7,488 bases of DNA from Asaia bogorensis (GCA_945874515.1 CAMCHA010000112.1:1-7488), one strand, 5' to 3'. Shown: positions 1 to 6,643, counted from the stretch's first letter. The notes: generated from the letters alone by a model not told the origin. Program-made: numbers and translations.

Positions 1-1052
1 AAACCTTCAAGCGCGCCGGGCAGCGCCGCGCGCGCCTTGGCTTGCACCAGCTTGCAGGCATCAAGCTGCGCGGTCGGGAAGCGCTTCGCCCAATCAAGCT
101 TTTCCTTGATTGTGTCTGAAAGCTGCGCCCGCGCTGCCTCCAATTCCCAACCGAGTGACTGCACGCTTTCCATATTCGTCACATATTCATGCGCGTCGAA
201 GGCTTCGGTCATCACCGCGGGCAGGGTGATTTCCACCACCTCAGCGCCCGCCTTGCGGCAAGCCGCGATGGCGCGTTCCATCAGCGCCAAAGTCTCGGGC
301 GCTGCCTTGGCCGCAGGCGGGCCAAGGGTGAAAGCCAGGCGCGGCGCGCGGGGTAGTTTGGCTTCGGGCTTGCCGTAATCCCGCCCCGTCATCGCGCCCA
401 TGGAAAGCGCGCAATCGGCGACACTGCGCGCCATGACGCCGATCGTGTCATGGCTTTCGCTCATGACCTTCATGCCGCCGCGATGGATGGTGCCAAAACT
501 CGGCTTAAAACCGACAATGCCGCAAAACGCCGCCGGGCGGATGATGCTGCCGCCGGTTTGCGTGCCGAAAGACAGCGGAAAGAACCCCGCCGCCACGCCG
601 GCTGCCGAACCCGATGAAGACCCGCCCGGCGTATGGTGCTTATTGGCCGGGTTGGTCGTGGCGCCCGGATGGCGCGTGGCGAATTCCGTCGTGATCGTCT
701 TGCCGATAATCAGCGCCCCCGCCGCCCGCGCCATGGCAACGGCAGCGGAATCGCTACGCGGCCTGTGGCCCGCATAAATGGGCGAGCCATATTGCGAAGG
801 CATATCGGCAGTATCCAGCACATCCTTCACACCAAAAGGAATGCCCTTGAGCGGCGCCGGCGGCCCGCCCTTATCCAAGGCCGCCGCCCCGCGCCGGACC
901 AGCGCCGGGTCCAGCCAGGCAAAGGCGCGCACCTCAGGTTCACGTTCTGTAATGCGCGCCAGGCAAGCCTCGGCCAGGGCTGAGGCGGTCAGGGAGCCAG
1001 CGGCGATGCGCAGCGCGGCTTCGGAGGCTGTCAGGTCTGCGATTTCGGTCAT
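1..1052 (-). CDS. Amidase signature family hydrolase, C-terminus cut by the window edge
   Basis: This is a stand-alone amidase of the GatA/AmiE signature superfamily, which hydrolyses carboxamides to acid and ammonia in the cytoplasm. The 350 codons visible show the full catalytic core. The Lys of the Ser-cisSer-Lys triad is K76 in GVKDVLDT, the cis-Ser is S145 in GGSSSGS, and the nucleophile is S169 in TGGSIIRPAAFCG. The 24-residue spacing of the two serines is that of the family. A Gln (GTQTGGS) replaces the Asp usual before TGGS. Family members are usually about 430-490 residues, so roughly 80-130 residues lie beyond the left edge. The start ATG at 1052 gives a normal N-terminus (MTEIADLTASEAALRIAAG), but its ribosome binding site is weak. 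It is divergent from the gene at 1147. I see no gatB or gatC beside it, so a tRNA amidotransferase role is unlikely. The substrate cannot be read from sequence. Confidence 0.93.
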   Translation of the reverse strand, partial: MTEIADLTASEAALRIAAGSLTASALAEACLARITEREPEVRAFAWLDPALVRRGAAALDKGGPPAPLKGIPFGVKDVLDTADMPSQYGSPIYAGHRPRSDSAAVAMARAAGALIIGKTITTEFATRHPGATTNPANKHHTPGGSSSGSAAGVAAGFFPLSFGTQTGGSIIRPAAFCGIVGFKPSFGTIHRGGMKVMSESHDTIGVMARSVADCALSMGAMTGRDYGKPEAKLPRAPRLAFTLGPPAAKAAPETLALMERAIAACRKAGAEVVEITLPAVMTEAFDAHEYVTNMESVQSLGWELEAARAQLSDTIKEKLDWAKRFPTAQLDACKLVQAKARAALPGALEG

Positions 1053-1133
1053 GGATGCCAGAGTGCCGTGCCAGCGCGCCGCGTCAAGCGGGGGCAAGCA
1101 CTTCATCTCTGGCGCGGCGCGCCCAGCCGGTCC

Positions 1134-1143
1134 AGAAAGGGGG
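1134..1143 (+). promoter_or_regulatory. Ribosome binding site deciding the start of the 164-residue protein
   Basis: AGAAAGGGGG ends 3 bases before the ATG at 1147. The open frame continues upstream to 778 and includes an earlier ATG at 1051, but that part runs antisense to the amidase. The purine-rich site therefore supports 1147 as the true start. Confidence 0.6.
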
Positions 1144-1146
1144 CGC

Positions 1147-1641
1147 ATGACGAGCTCAATCAGGATCATCCCGACCCCGGATGGGGCACTGACCTACGCC
1201 ATCTCCTTCCCGCCCGAGGAAACGCCGGCCGTCACCGCGCGCGATCTGCTGGGCGCCTGGGAAGCGGCGCGCGGTGCCGCCGGGGCGGAGATCTGGGGCA
1301 GCCCGCGCCGTCTTATCTTCCGCCGCCCGGATGGGGAGGCGATGGAATTGCTCCTGGCCGATGCCGATGCGGCCTGCTGGGCGGAAGCGGTGGATGCGCG
1401 CCATGGGCTTGGGACCCCTCAGGGCCTCGCGATTTGCCTCAGGCTTCTGGCGTTGATCGAAGCCATGGGGCGGATCGCGCGCCTCAAGGGTTTTTTTGCG
1501 CTGCGCGCCACCGGGGCGGAATTGCACCCTGCCCTGCTGCGCGCCGCCGCCAGCGTGCCGCTTGATCCGGCGGGCCGGTTCGACGAGGCTGCACTTACCG
1601 CGCTACTATCCCGGTTTATCCCGGCGGGAGCCAATTCATGA
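1147..1641 (+). CDS. Conserved-looking hypothetical protein, 164 residues
   Basis: I do not recognise this protein. It has no signal peptide, no membrane segment and no cysteine motif, so it is probably a soluble cytoplasmic protein. The N-terminal part (about 1-80) alternates short charged and hydrophobic stretches and contains two Arg-rich strand-like segments (SPRRLIFRRPDGEAMELLLAD). A helical middle (about 95-125, LAICLRLLALIEAMGRIARL) is followed by an Ala/Leu-rich C-terminus ending RFIPAGANS. Codon use matches the neighbours, with GC-rich third positions, which supports real coding. It is the first gene of the plus-strand run, and its TGA lies inside the ATGA overlap with the following lipoprotein gene, so the two are likely translationally coupled. 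It is divergent from the amidase across 94 bases. No function is proposed. Confidence 0.72.
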   Translation: MTSSIRIIPTPDGALTYAISFPPEETPAVTARDLLGAWEAARGAAGAEIWGSPRRLIFRRPDGEAMELLLADADAACWAEAVDARHGLGTPQGLAICLRLLALIEAMGRIARLKGFFALRATGAELHPALLRAAASVPLDPAGRFDEAALTALLSRFIPAGANS

Positions 1642-1994
1642 TTCGTCTTTTGCCCTTGCTTCTAGTCATCGCGGCCTGCGCGCCACATGAAGCACCCCCT
1701 TCCCCGCGCGGTGCGGTGGCCGGCGCCACCCCTGAATTGCAGCGCATCTGCACGCAGGAAGCCGAACGTGTCGTCAATTTCCGTGAACGCGGTCAATTGA
1801 TGCGGGCAGATTCAAATTTCGGTGACAGCGACATGACGAACGACGTGCCAACCGCGCGGCTTCGTTCCGATAGCTTTCGGCAACAAACCTTGCGTGACGA
1901 ATTGATCCGCGAATGCATCCGCAATGCGGGAACCGGCCAGCCGCCGGTTGATCCGGGAAACCAACGCCCTCAGAACATCCGCGCACGGCGCTGA
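1638..1994 (+). CDS. Small predicted lipoprotein, 118 residues
   Basis: The N-terminus is a short lipoprotein signal: MIR, a hydrophobic run of about ten residues, then the lipobox IAAC with the acylated Cys at residue 14. The mature part is about 105 residues, Pro-rich just after the Cys (APHEAPPSPRG) as is common for an unstructured linker. A central polar, helical region (about 33-96) follows with two further cysteines (C38 in LQRICTQEAERV and C93 in LIRECIRN) that could form a disulfide in the periplasm. The tail is Pro/Gln/Arg-rich. The start overlaps the stop of the preceding gene (ATGA, 4 bases), and GGGAG lies 7 bases before the ATG. I cannot assign a family. The lipoprotein call is seen directly; periplasmic location and a link to the preceding protein are inference. 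Confidence 0.8.
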   Translation: MIRLLPLLLVIAACAPHEAPPSPRGAVAGATPELQRICTQEAERVVNFRERGQLMRADSNFGDSDMTNDVPTARLRSDSFRQQTLRDELIRECIRNAGTGQPPVDPGNQRPQNIRARR

Positions 1995-2009
1995 AGGCGG
2001 CAAGCGCGC

Positions 2010-3266
2010 ATGGCATCCCTTTCGGTTCTGACGCGCGCACTTTCCCATCGTAACGCCAAGGTTTTCTTCACTGCGTCCCTGATTTCTTGGACCGGGCTTT
2101 GGATGCATCGCATCGCCATTTCCTGGTTCGCCTGGGAATTGACCGGTAGCGCCTTCTGGGTCGGCATGGTGGCGTTTTGCGATTTGGCGCCGGCGGTTGT
2201 CGTCAGCCCGATTGCGGGCGCCATTGCGGATCGCACCGATCGGCTAAAGCTTACCTTCTGGAGCCAGGCGATGATCGGCGTCATGGCCGCCGTGATCGCG
2301 CTGCTGGTGGCGCTTGATAAGCTTGATATCTACACATTGCTGCTGCTTGAGGTGCTGAACGGTATCGCATCTTCCTTCGCGCAGCCGGCGCGGCAATCCC
2401 TGATGCCCGGATTGGTCCCGCGCAATGATCTGACGGCAGCGGTGGGGCTCAATTCGCTTTGCTTCAATGTGGCGCGGTTTGTAGGGCCGGCGCTGGCCGG
2501 GCCGCTGATTGCCGTGGCGGGGGTTTGGCCGGCCATCGCGGCAAATGCGGTCGCGTATTTCATCGCAACCGCTACCACGCCCTTGCTCAAGGTCTCAGCC
2601 GAGGAACGGCAGGGGCACGCCAAAACAAAATCCCTATGGGGAGATATGCGGGATGGGCTGCGTTACGTGGCCGGGCATCCGGGCTTGGGGCCGATCCTGA
2701 CCTATGCGGCGATTGTCGCACTTCTGCTGCGCAGCCTGCCGGAAATCCTGCCGCCCTATGTGGAACGGCAATTCGGATTGGGTGCGGAAGCGCTTGCGGT
2801 ACTGACAGCGGCTTTCGGCGTTGGCGCCTTATTGTCTGGTATCTTTGTCTCTGCCCGTGGCAAGATGCGCGGCACGACCAGGCTCGCGGTTTTCGCCCCG
2901 GCGGCGATCTCGCTTGCCATGATTGGCTTTGTTGCGACCAGCTGGTTTCCCTTTGGCGTGCTTTGCGCCGCCATTATGGGCGCGGCCATGTCCGTGCATG
3001 GGATTTGCGCGCAAACCTTGGCGCAATCAGCATCCGATCCCGCCATGCGCGGGCGGGTGCTCAGCCTTTGGGGACTGATTGTGCGCGCCTTTCCAGCCCT
3101 TGGCGCGCTGATGCTCGGCGCGGCGGGGGAGGTCTTCGGCATGACGCTACCAACCCTTGCCGCCGTGCTGCTTTCGGCCATAGCCATTGCCTGGGGGATC
3201 AAACGCCTGCCCGCCATGGCGCGGGTGCTGGAAGGCGATGGGGCGAGCGATCCCGCAAAACGTTGA
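2010..3266 (+). CDS. MFS transporter, exporter-like (MFS_3 / DHA3-type)
   Basis: This 418-residue inner-membrane protein belongs to the major facilitator superfamily. It has about 12 hydrophobic segments spread over the length usual for the family. Family motif A is present between TM2 and TM3 (GAIADRTDRLK, residues 70-80). The N-terminal half (ISWTGLWMHRIAISWFAWE, then WVGMVAFCDLAP) resembles the MFS_3 group that includes the enterobactin exporter EntS. Related conserved pieces occur later, such as SFAQPARQSLMPGLVPRNDL (about 121-140) and a central RxGL-type loop (GDMRDGLRYVAGHPGL). The substrate is unknown; efflux of a small molecule by proton antiport is the family expectation. GAAGGCGG sits just before the ATG and overlaps the end of the lipoprotein gene. 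The gap to that gene is 15 bases and to the oxidoreductase gene 19 bases, so co-transcription is likely. Confidence 0.92.
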   Translation: MASLSVLTRALSHRNAKVFFTASLISWTGLWMHRIAISWFAWELTGSAFWVGMVAFCDLAPAVVVSPIAGAIADRTDRLKLTFWSQAMIGVMAAVIALLVALDKLDIYTLLLLEVLNGIASSFAQPARQSLMPGLVPRNDLTAAVGLNSLCFNVARFVGPALAGPLIAVAGVWPAIAANAVAYFIATATTPLLKVSAEERQGHAKTKSLWGDMRDGLRYVAGHPGLGPILTYAAIVALLLRSLPEILPPYVERQFGLGAEALAVLTAAFGVGALLSGIFVSARGKMRGTTRLAVFAPAAISLAMIGFVATSWFPFGVLCAAIMGAAMSVHGICAQTLAQSASDPAMRGRVLSLWGLIVRAFPALGALMLGAAGEVFGMTLPTLAAVLLSAIAIAWGIKRLPAMARVLEGDGASDPAKR

Positions 3267-3285
3267 ACCTGAATGAGGTACGAGA

Positions 3286-4263
3286 ATGATTGAAGCGGCC
3301 ATTGTGGGCATGGGGCGCTGGGGCCAGACCCTGGTTGATAGTGTGCAGAACCGGAATGATGCCGGCATCCGCTTCATTGCCGGCAGCACAGGCCGGCCGG
3401 AACGCGCCACCGAATGGGCCGCGCGGCAGGGGGTGAAGATCCTGCCTGATCTGGCCGCCATTCTGGCGGAGCCGCGGGTGAAGGCGGTGGTGATCGCCTC
3501 CCCACACCAGATGCACGCCGATCAGGTGATCGCGGCGGCGCGCGCGGGCAAGCATGTTTTTGTCGAAAAACCCTTCACCATGACGAAGGCAAGTGCGGAG
3601 GCCTCTGTTGCTGCCTGTCGGCAAGCGGGTGTGGTGATGGCGCTTGGCCATAATCGGCGCTTCCTGCCGGCGGTGGCCGAGATGAAAAAGCTGATCGCCG
3701 CCGGGGCGCTTGGTACCTTGCTGCATGTGGAAGGCCAGTTCAGCGGGCCGGGTGCAATTTCCTATCAGCCCGGCATGTGGCGCACGGACCGCCATGAAAG
3801 CCCGCTCGGCGGCATGGGCGGCATGGGCATCCATATGATTGATATGATGATCAATCTGGCCGGCCCGATTGCTGAGGTGACGGTGCGCTCACTGGCCCGC
3901 GCGCTCACCAATGGCATGGATGACACGACGGCGGGGCTGTTTTCCTTCGCCTCCGGCGCCACGGGTGGCTTCGCGACCTTGGCTTATGCGCCAAGGGTCT
4001 GGCGCGTGGCGCTGTACGGCACGGATGCAGTGCTGGAATTGAACGGCCATGAGAAGCTGAGCTTCACCCCGCGTGAGGGTGAGGCTTGGGTCAAGGACTT
4101 CCCGAAGACCGATATCGAACATGCTGAACTTGCAGCTTTTGCTGCCGCCATCACGGGTGGCCCGGCCTATCCCCTGCCGGTTGAAGAAGCGATCCATGGC
4201 GTTGCGGTGTTTGAAGCCATGATCGGCGCGGCGGCTTCGGGTAGTACTTATCGGGTGGCTTGA
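3286..4263 (+). CDS. Gfo/Idh/MocA family NAD(P)-dependent oxidoreductase
   Basis: This 325-residue cytoplasmic enzyme has the two domains of the Gfo/Idh/MocA family. Residues 1-120 form a Rossmann domain with the dinucleotide motif G8-M-G-R-W-G13, the segment AVVIASPHQMHAD (about 67-79), and the hallmark E94-K95-P96, where the Lys is usually catalytic. The C-terminal alpha/beta domain carries GHNRRF (121-126) and the GxHxxD signature at G181-I-H183-M-I-D186, the His being the usual second catalytic residue. The length is slightly short but normal. Family members reduce or oxidise sugars, inositols and similar polyols; the substrate here cannot be deduced. TGAGGT lies 6 bases before the ATG. 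It is the last gene of the close plus-strand run and follows the transporter gene by 19 bases. A shared substrate with the transporter is possible but only inferred. Confidence 0.93.
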   Translation: MIEAAIVGMGRWGQTLVDSVQNRNDAGIRFIAGSTGRPERATEWAARQGVKILPDLAAILAEPRVKAVVIASPHQMHADQVIAAARAGKHVFVEKPFTMTKASAEASVAACRQAGVVMALGHNRRFLPAVAEMKKLIAAGALGTLLHVEGQFSGPGAISYQPGMWRTDRHESPLGGMGGMGIHMIDMMINLAGPIAEVTVRSLARALTNGMDDTTAGLFSFASGATGGFATLAYAPRVWRVALYGTDAVLELNGHEKLSFTPREGEAWVKDFPKTDIEHAELAAFAAAITGGPAYPLPVEEAIHGVAVFEAMIGAAASGSTYRVA

Positions 4264-4306
4264 CCTAGCCATTTCGCGCCCCACGCTTTCTGTTCTAGTA
4301 ACCCTC

Positions 4307-4323
4307 TCAGCGCTTGGCGCTGA
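4307..4323 (+). repeat. Perfect inverted repeat upstream of ridA
   Basis: TCAGCGC and GCGCTGA are exact inverse copies separated by TTG. It lies in the 83-base spacer between the oxidoreductase gene and ridA, 23 bases before the ridA ATG. There is no T-run, so it is not a classic terminator. It could be an operator or a leader hairpin. Confidence 0.5.
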
Positions 4324-4327
4324 CCAA

Positions 4328-4340
4328 CCTTTCTGAAAGG
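4328..4340 (+). repeat. Palindrome containing the ridA ribosome binding site
   Basis: CCTTTC-T-GAAAGG is an exact palindrome with one central base. Its right arm GAAAGG is the likely ribosome binding site for the ATG at 4347, 6 bases downstream. The one-base loop makes a tight RNA hairpin unlikely, so a DNA-binding site is the more natural reading if it has any function. Confidence 0.4.
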
Positions 4341-4346
4341 CCGGAT

Positions 4347-4697
4347 ATGAGCAAGATCAATCGTCAGGGATCTAACCAGATCCTTTCATCCTCAGTCGAA
4401 TATCATAATTTCGTGTTCCTTGCGGGGCTCACGGCTGATGATCTTTCCAAGGACATCAAGGGCCAGACGGCCGAAGTGATCGCCAAGATTGATGCTGCGC
4501 TGGAAGCCAATGGCACGGACAAGACCCGCATGTTGTCTGCGCAGATTTGGCTGAAGGACATCCGCGATCGCGGCGCGATGAATGAGCTTTGGACTGCCTG
4601 GCTGCCGGCCGGCGGCGCCCCGGCGCGCGCTTGCGTTGAAGCCAATATGGCCGACCCGCGCCATTTGGTGGAAATCATGGTCACGGCCTGCCGCTGA
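4347..4697 (+). CDS. RidA family protein (YjgF/YER057c/UK114)
   Basis: This is a 116-residue RidA-superfamily protein. RidA trimers hydrolyse reactive enamine/imine intermediates, such as those from PLP-dependent dehydratases, to 2-ketoacids plus ammonia in the cytoplasm. The sequence shows the family layout: an N-terminal strand with VFLAGLTADD (23-32), a helix of the TAEVIAKIDAAL type (41-52), and the C-terminal PARACVEANMADPRHLVEI. R94 and E109 have the same 15-residue spacing as R105 and E120 of E. coli RidA, so the key substrate-binding Arg is kept. The ATG at 4347 is preferred over an upstream in-frame TTG at 4314, because GAAAGG lies just upstream and the family N-terminus starts there. 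The protein is slightly shorter than the usual 125-130 residues. The gene is 83 bases after the oxidoreductase gene and convergent with the flagellar genes. The exact Rid subfamily is not resolved. Confidence 0.9.
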   Translation: MSKINRQGSNQILSSSVEYHNFVFLAGLTADDLSKDIKGQTAEVIAKIDAALEANGTDKTRMLSAQIWLKDIRDRGAMNELWTAWLPAGGAPARACVEANMADPRHLVEIMVTACR

Positions 4698-4710
4698 TCA
4701 GGCAGGCTTG

Positions 4711-4739
4711 AAGGCGCCGGGGCGAAACCCCAGCGCCTT
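4711..4739 (+). repeat. GC-rich hairpin after ridA, without a T-tract
   Basis: AAGGCGC pairs with GCGCCTT, then after one C/A mismatch GGGG pairs with CCCC around the loop CGAAA. It begins 13 bases after the ridA stop and 17 bases before the strong terminator. The following bases (GTTAGAAATCA) lack a T-run, so it is more likely a 3'-end stabilising hairpin or a weak second terminator. Confidence 0.5.
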
Positions 4740-4756
4740 GTTAGAAATCAATGAAA

Positions 4757-4787
4757 ACGCCCGGCATAACCGCCGGGCGTCTTTTTT
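4757..4787 (+). terminator. Intrinsic terminator shared by ridA and the convergent flagellar operon
   Basis: ACGCCCGGC and GCCGGGCGT form a perfect 9-bp stem around a 6-base loop (ATAACC), followed by C and six T on the plus strand. On the minus strand the same stem is followed by TTTTC, so it can also stop the flagellar transcript, less strongly. Its plus-strand T-tract overlaps the stop codon of the minus-strand FlgN-like gene. Confidence 0.88.
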
Positions 4788-5187
4788 ATGCGCGCGCCGC
4801 TACAGCCAAGGCCGGCGTCTGGCGCGGCGGGGTCTGATAACCGCGCGGCCCATAGCCCGGATTGGCGACACGCGGCAGCGCGGCCGTCGCGATGGTTTCA
4901 ATCACGCGCGACTGCAAGGAAATCGCACGCTCCAACAATTTGCGGTTCTCGCTGCCCAGATTTTCCAGTTGCTTGGTCAGCATCTGCGCTTCTTCGCGCA
5001 TCGCACCATCGGGGCGCGCGCCATGCTTGGCCTGGGCCGCATAGGCCTGGGCGAAGGCATCGGTCGCGGCAATCTTGCTTTCCGCAAGCTTGGCAGCACG
5101 CGAAAGATCAAGCTTCGCCAGCGCCTCATTCTCCGCACGCAGAGCATCAGCCAGCCTTTTGCCGGCAATAAGTAGTGCATCCATCAT
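4786..5187 (-). CDS. FlgN-like flagellar protein (possible FlbY equivalent)
   Basis: This 133-residue, almost wholly helical protein has the features of the FlgN family, the export chaperone for hook-filament junction proteins FlgK and FlgL. Long amphipathic helices cover about 1-50 (ending AESKIAATDAFAQAYAAQ) and about 62-103 (QLENLGSENRKLLERAISL), with the family-like basic and acidic pattern (E19-N-E-A-L, K38). A short Gly/Tyr/Pro segment follows (GYGPRGYQTPP, about 111-121). This tail, after an ordered helical pair, fits alphaproteobacterial FlgN-like proteins and possibly the Caulobacter FlbY gene beside flgI and cheL. That equivalence comes from memory and context. The ATG at 5187 overlaps the preceding TGA (ATGA), with GGGAGAGA upstream; the next codon is also ATG (5184). 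It is the last gene of the flgI operon, and its TAA lies in the T-tract of the shared terminator. Confidence 0.72.
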   Translation of the reverse strand: MMDALLIAGKRLADALRAENEALAKLDLSRAAKLAESKIAATDAFAQAYAAQAKHGARPDGAMREEAQMLTKQLENLGSENRKLLERAISLQSRVIETIATAALPRVANPGYGPRGYQTPPRQTPALAVAARA

Positions 5188-5519
5188 GATTGGGTCTCTC
5201 CCATATTGGGGGTTTGTGCACCGTTTTGGCGGAGCAATTCGCGATAAACGGAATCGGCAATCCCAACACCGCCAGCCCGCACGGCGGATGCCGCGAAGGC
5301 TTCAACCAGCATCGGGCGCCATTGCGCCTCGGCCGCGCCACCGCCGAAGGAGGATTTGGACATATCCACAGTTGCGAACATCGGCTGCAGTAAGAACCCC
5401 AGCGCCTGCGCTTCGAAATCCTTCGCGGATTTGCGCATGGCGGCTTCGGATTGGGCGCCGGCCTGCGGCTGGCGAATGGCGCGCTGCTGCGGGGCAACAA
5501 GATTGGTGGCGTCCAACAT
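5184..5519 (-). CDS. Flagellar rod-binding protein (FlgJ N-terminal domain / CheL type)
   Basis: This 111-residue protein corresponds to the rod-binding domain alone of FlgJ, called CheL in some alphaproteobacteria. In the family it acts as the scaffold or cap for rod assembly in the periplasm. The two conserved segments are visible: KDFEAQALGFLLQPMF (about 33-48), and the C-terminal segment (about 58-95) carrying FGGG, W67-R-P-M and the AGGVGIADSVYREL motif (about 82-95). The C-terminal glucosaminidase domain of enterobacterial FlgJ is absent, as is usual in alphaproteobacteria, so wall cleavage must come from another enzyme. No signal peptide is seen, consistent with export through the flagellar apparatus. 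The ATG at 5519 shares a base with the flgI stop (TGATG), with GGAG 8 bases upstream. It overlaps the FlgN-like gene at its other end. Confidence 0.88.
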   Translation of the reverse strand: MLDATNLVAPQQRAIRQPQAGAQSEAAMRKSAKDFEAQALGFLLQPMFATVDMSKSSFGGGAAEAQWRPMLVEAFAASAVRAGGVGIADSVYRELLRQNGAQTPNMGETQS

Positions 5520-6640
5520 CAGCGGAGCTCCAGATCGGCTTGCAAGGCGCCAGCGGCCTTGATGGCTTGCAGAATGGAAATCAGGTCACGCGGGCCAACA
5601 CCCAGGCTGTTCAGGCCACGAACCAATTCTTGAAGGGTCACATTCTGGGGCAGAATGCCCATGCGACGATCCGCTTGGTCTTCAATTTCGATCCCCGTGC
5701 GCGGCACCACGGCGGTTTGCCCCGGGGCGAAGGCATTGGGCTGGCTCACCTGAGGCGTTTCGGTGATGCGAATGGTCAGATTGCCCTGAGCGATGGCTAC
5801 GGTGGAAACGCGCACCGCGTCACCCATCACAATCGTACCCGTCGCCTCATCAATGACCACGCGGGCGATCTGGTCGGGCACAACCCGCAGCCTTTCGATA
5901 TCAGTCAGGAAGGCAACCGGATCACGCCCATTGAGCGCCACGGAAACCGTGCGCGGATCGGTGACGGTCGCCACATTGCCACGTGATGCCCCATTAATGG
6001 CGGCCGCAATGCGCCGTGCCGTTGTCAGGTCAGGGTTGCGCAGCGCCAGGCGCACACGGTCGCGGTTGGTGAGCGTGAAGGGCACTTCGCGTTCCACGAT
6101 GGCACCGTTGGAAATGCGCCCCGCGGTCGGCACACCGCGCGTGACGGAACCGGCAGCCCCTTTTGCGGCAATGGCGCCGGTTGCCAGCGCGCCCTGCGCC
6201 ACGGCGTAAACTTCGCCATCCGCGCCAAGCAGCGGCGTGACCAGCAGCGTGCCGCCGGTCAGGTTCGTGGCATCGCCAAGGGCTGAGACCGCCACGTCAA
6301 TCCGGCTCCCGGGCCGGGCAAAGGCAGGCAAATTGGCTGTCACCATGACGGCGGCGACATTCTTGGTATCCAATTGGCGTTCAAAATCGCGTGTATTTAC
6401 GCCAAGGCGCTCCAGCATCCCGACCAGCGATTGGCGGGTAAAGACCGCGCTTCTGAGGCGATCACCCGTGCCATTCAGGCCAATGACCAGGCCGTAGCCG
6501 ACAAGCTGGTTGTCGCGCACACCCTCCATATCCACTATATCCTTGATGCGGATTTGGGCGGTGGCGGGCGGCGCAATGAAACAGGCCGCCAATGCCAGGG
6601 CGGTGAAGATTTTTGCGAGCGCTTGCGCTATACGGTTCAA
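5519..6640 (-). CDS. flgI: Flagellar P-ring protein FlgI, TTG start
   Basis: FlgI forms the P ring around the rod in the periplasmic peptidoglycan layer. From the TTG at 6640 the product is 373 residues, close to the E. coli length of about 365. It opens with a Sec signal peptide (residues 1-28: basic N-terminus, hydrophobic core, cleavage after ATA before Q29-IRIKD). The mature N-terminus has the near-invariant family block IRIKDIVDMEGVRDN, then QLVGYGLVIGLNGTGD. Further family blocks include NVAAVMVTANLPAFARPGSR, GGTLLVTPLLGADGEVYAVA and, near the end, TLQELVRGLNSLGVGPRDLI. An ATG at 6745 is in frame but would add 35 residues with no signal peptide character and would lie upstream of the sigma-54 promoter. 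The TTG has GGAGACAG just upstream. It is the first gene of the flgI - rod-binding - FlgN-like operon, divergent from fliX. Confidence 0.95.
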   Translation of the reverse strand: MNRIAQALAKIFTALALAACFIAPPATAQIRIKDIVDMEGVRDNQLVGYGLVIGLNGTGDRLRSAVFTRQSLVGMLERLGVNTRDFERQLDTKNVAAVMVTANLPAFARPGSRIDVAVSALGDATNLTGGTLLVTPLLGADGEVYAVAQGALATGAIAAKGAAGSVTRGVPTAGRISNGAIVEREVPFTLTNRDRVRLALRNPDLTTARRIAAAINGASRGNVATVTDPRTVSVALNGRDPVAFLTDIERLRVVPDQIARVVIDEATGTIVMGDAVRVSTVAIAQGNLTIRITETPQVSQPNAFAPGQTAVVPRTGIEIEDQADRRMGILPQNVTLQELVRGLNSLGVGPRDLISILQAIKAAGALQADLELR

Positions 6641-6643
6641 GGT

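Noticed and set aside
1065..1079. TGGCACGGCAC on the minus strand before the amidase as a sigma-54 promoter
   Set aside because: The -12 position reads TCTG instead of TTGC, so only the -24 half matches.
1059..1087. TTGACG (1082-1087, minus) as a promoter for the amidase
   Set aside because: The bases at the -10 distance (ACTCTG) do not resemble a -10 element, so I do not list a promoter there.
778..1146. Open frame extending the 164-residue protein upstream to 287 residues
   Set aside because: It lies antisense to the well-supported amidase and lacks a ribosome binding site at its starts. AGAAAGGGGG before 1147 explains the true start.
2459..3289. 276-residue plus-strand frame inside the MFS gene
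   Set aside because: It is an out-of-frame reading of a well-supported membrane protein, with Cys/Arg/Gly-rich composition and no start signal.
3199..3834. 211-residue minus-strand open frame opposite the MFS and oxidoreductase genes
   Set aside because: It is antisense to two clear genes, has His/Arg-rich composition typical of a GC-rich shadow frame, and has no recognisable motif.
4314..4346. Upstream TTG start for ridA
   Set aside because: The TTG lies in the loop of an inverted repeat and has no good ribosome binding site. The ATG at 4347 matches the family N-terminus.
5075..5986. 303-residue plus-strand open frame opposite the flagellar operon
   Set aside because: It is antisense to flgI and two smaller flagellar genes with strong family signals, and its Arg/His-rich content is that of a shadow frame.
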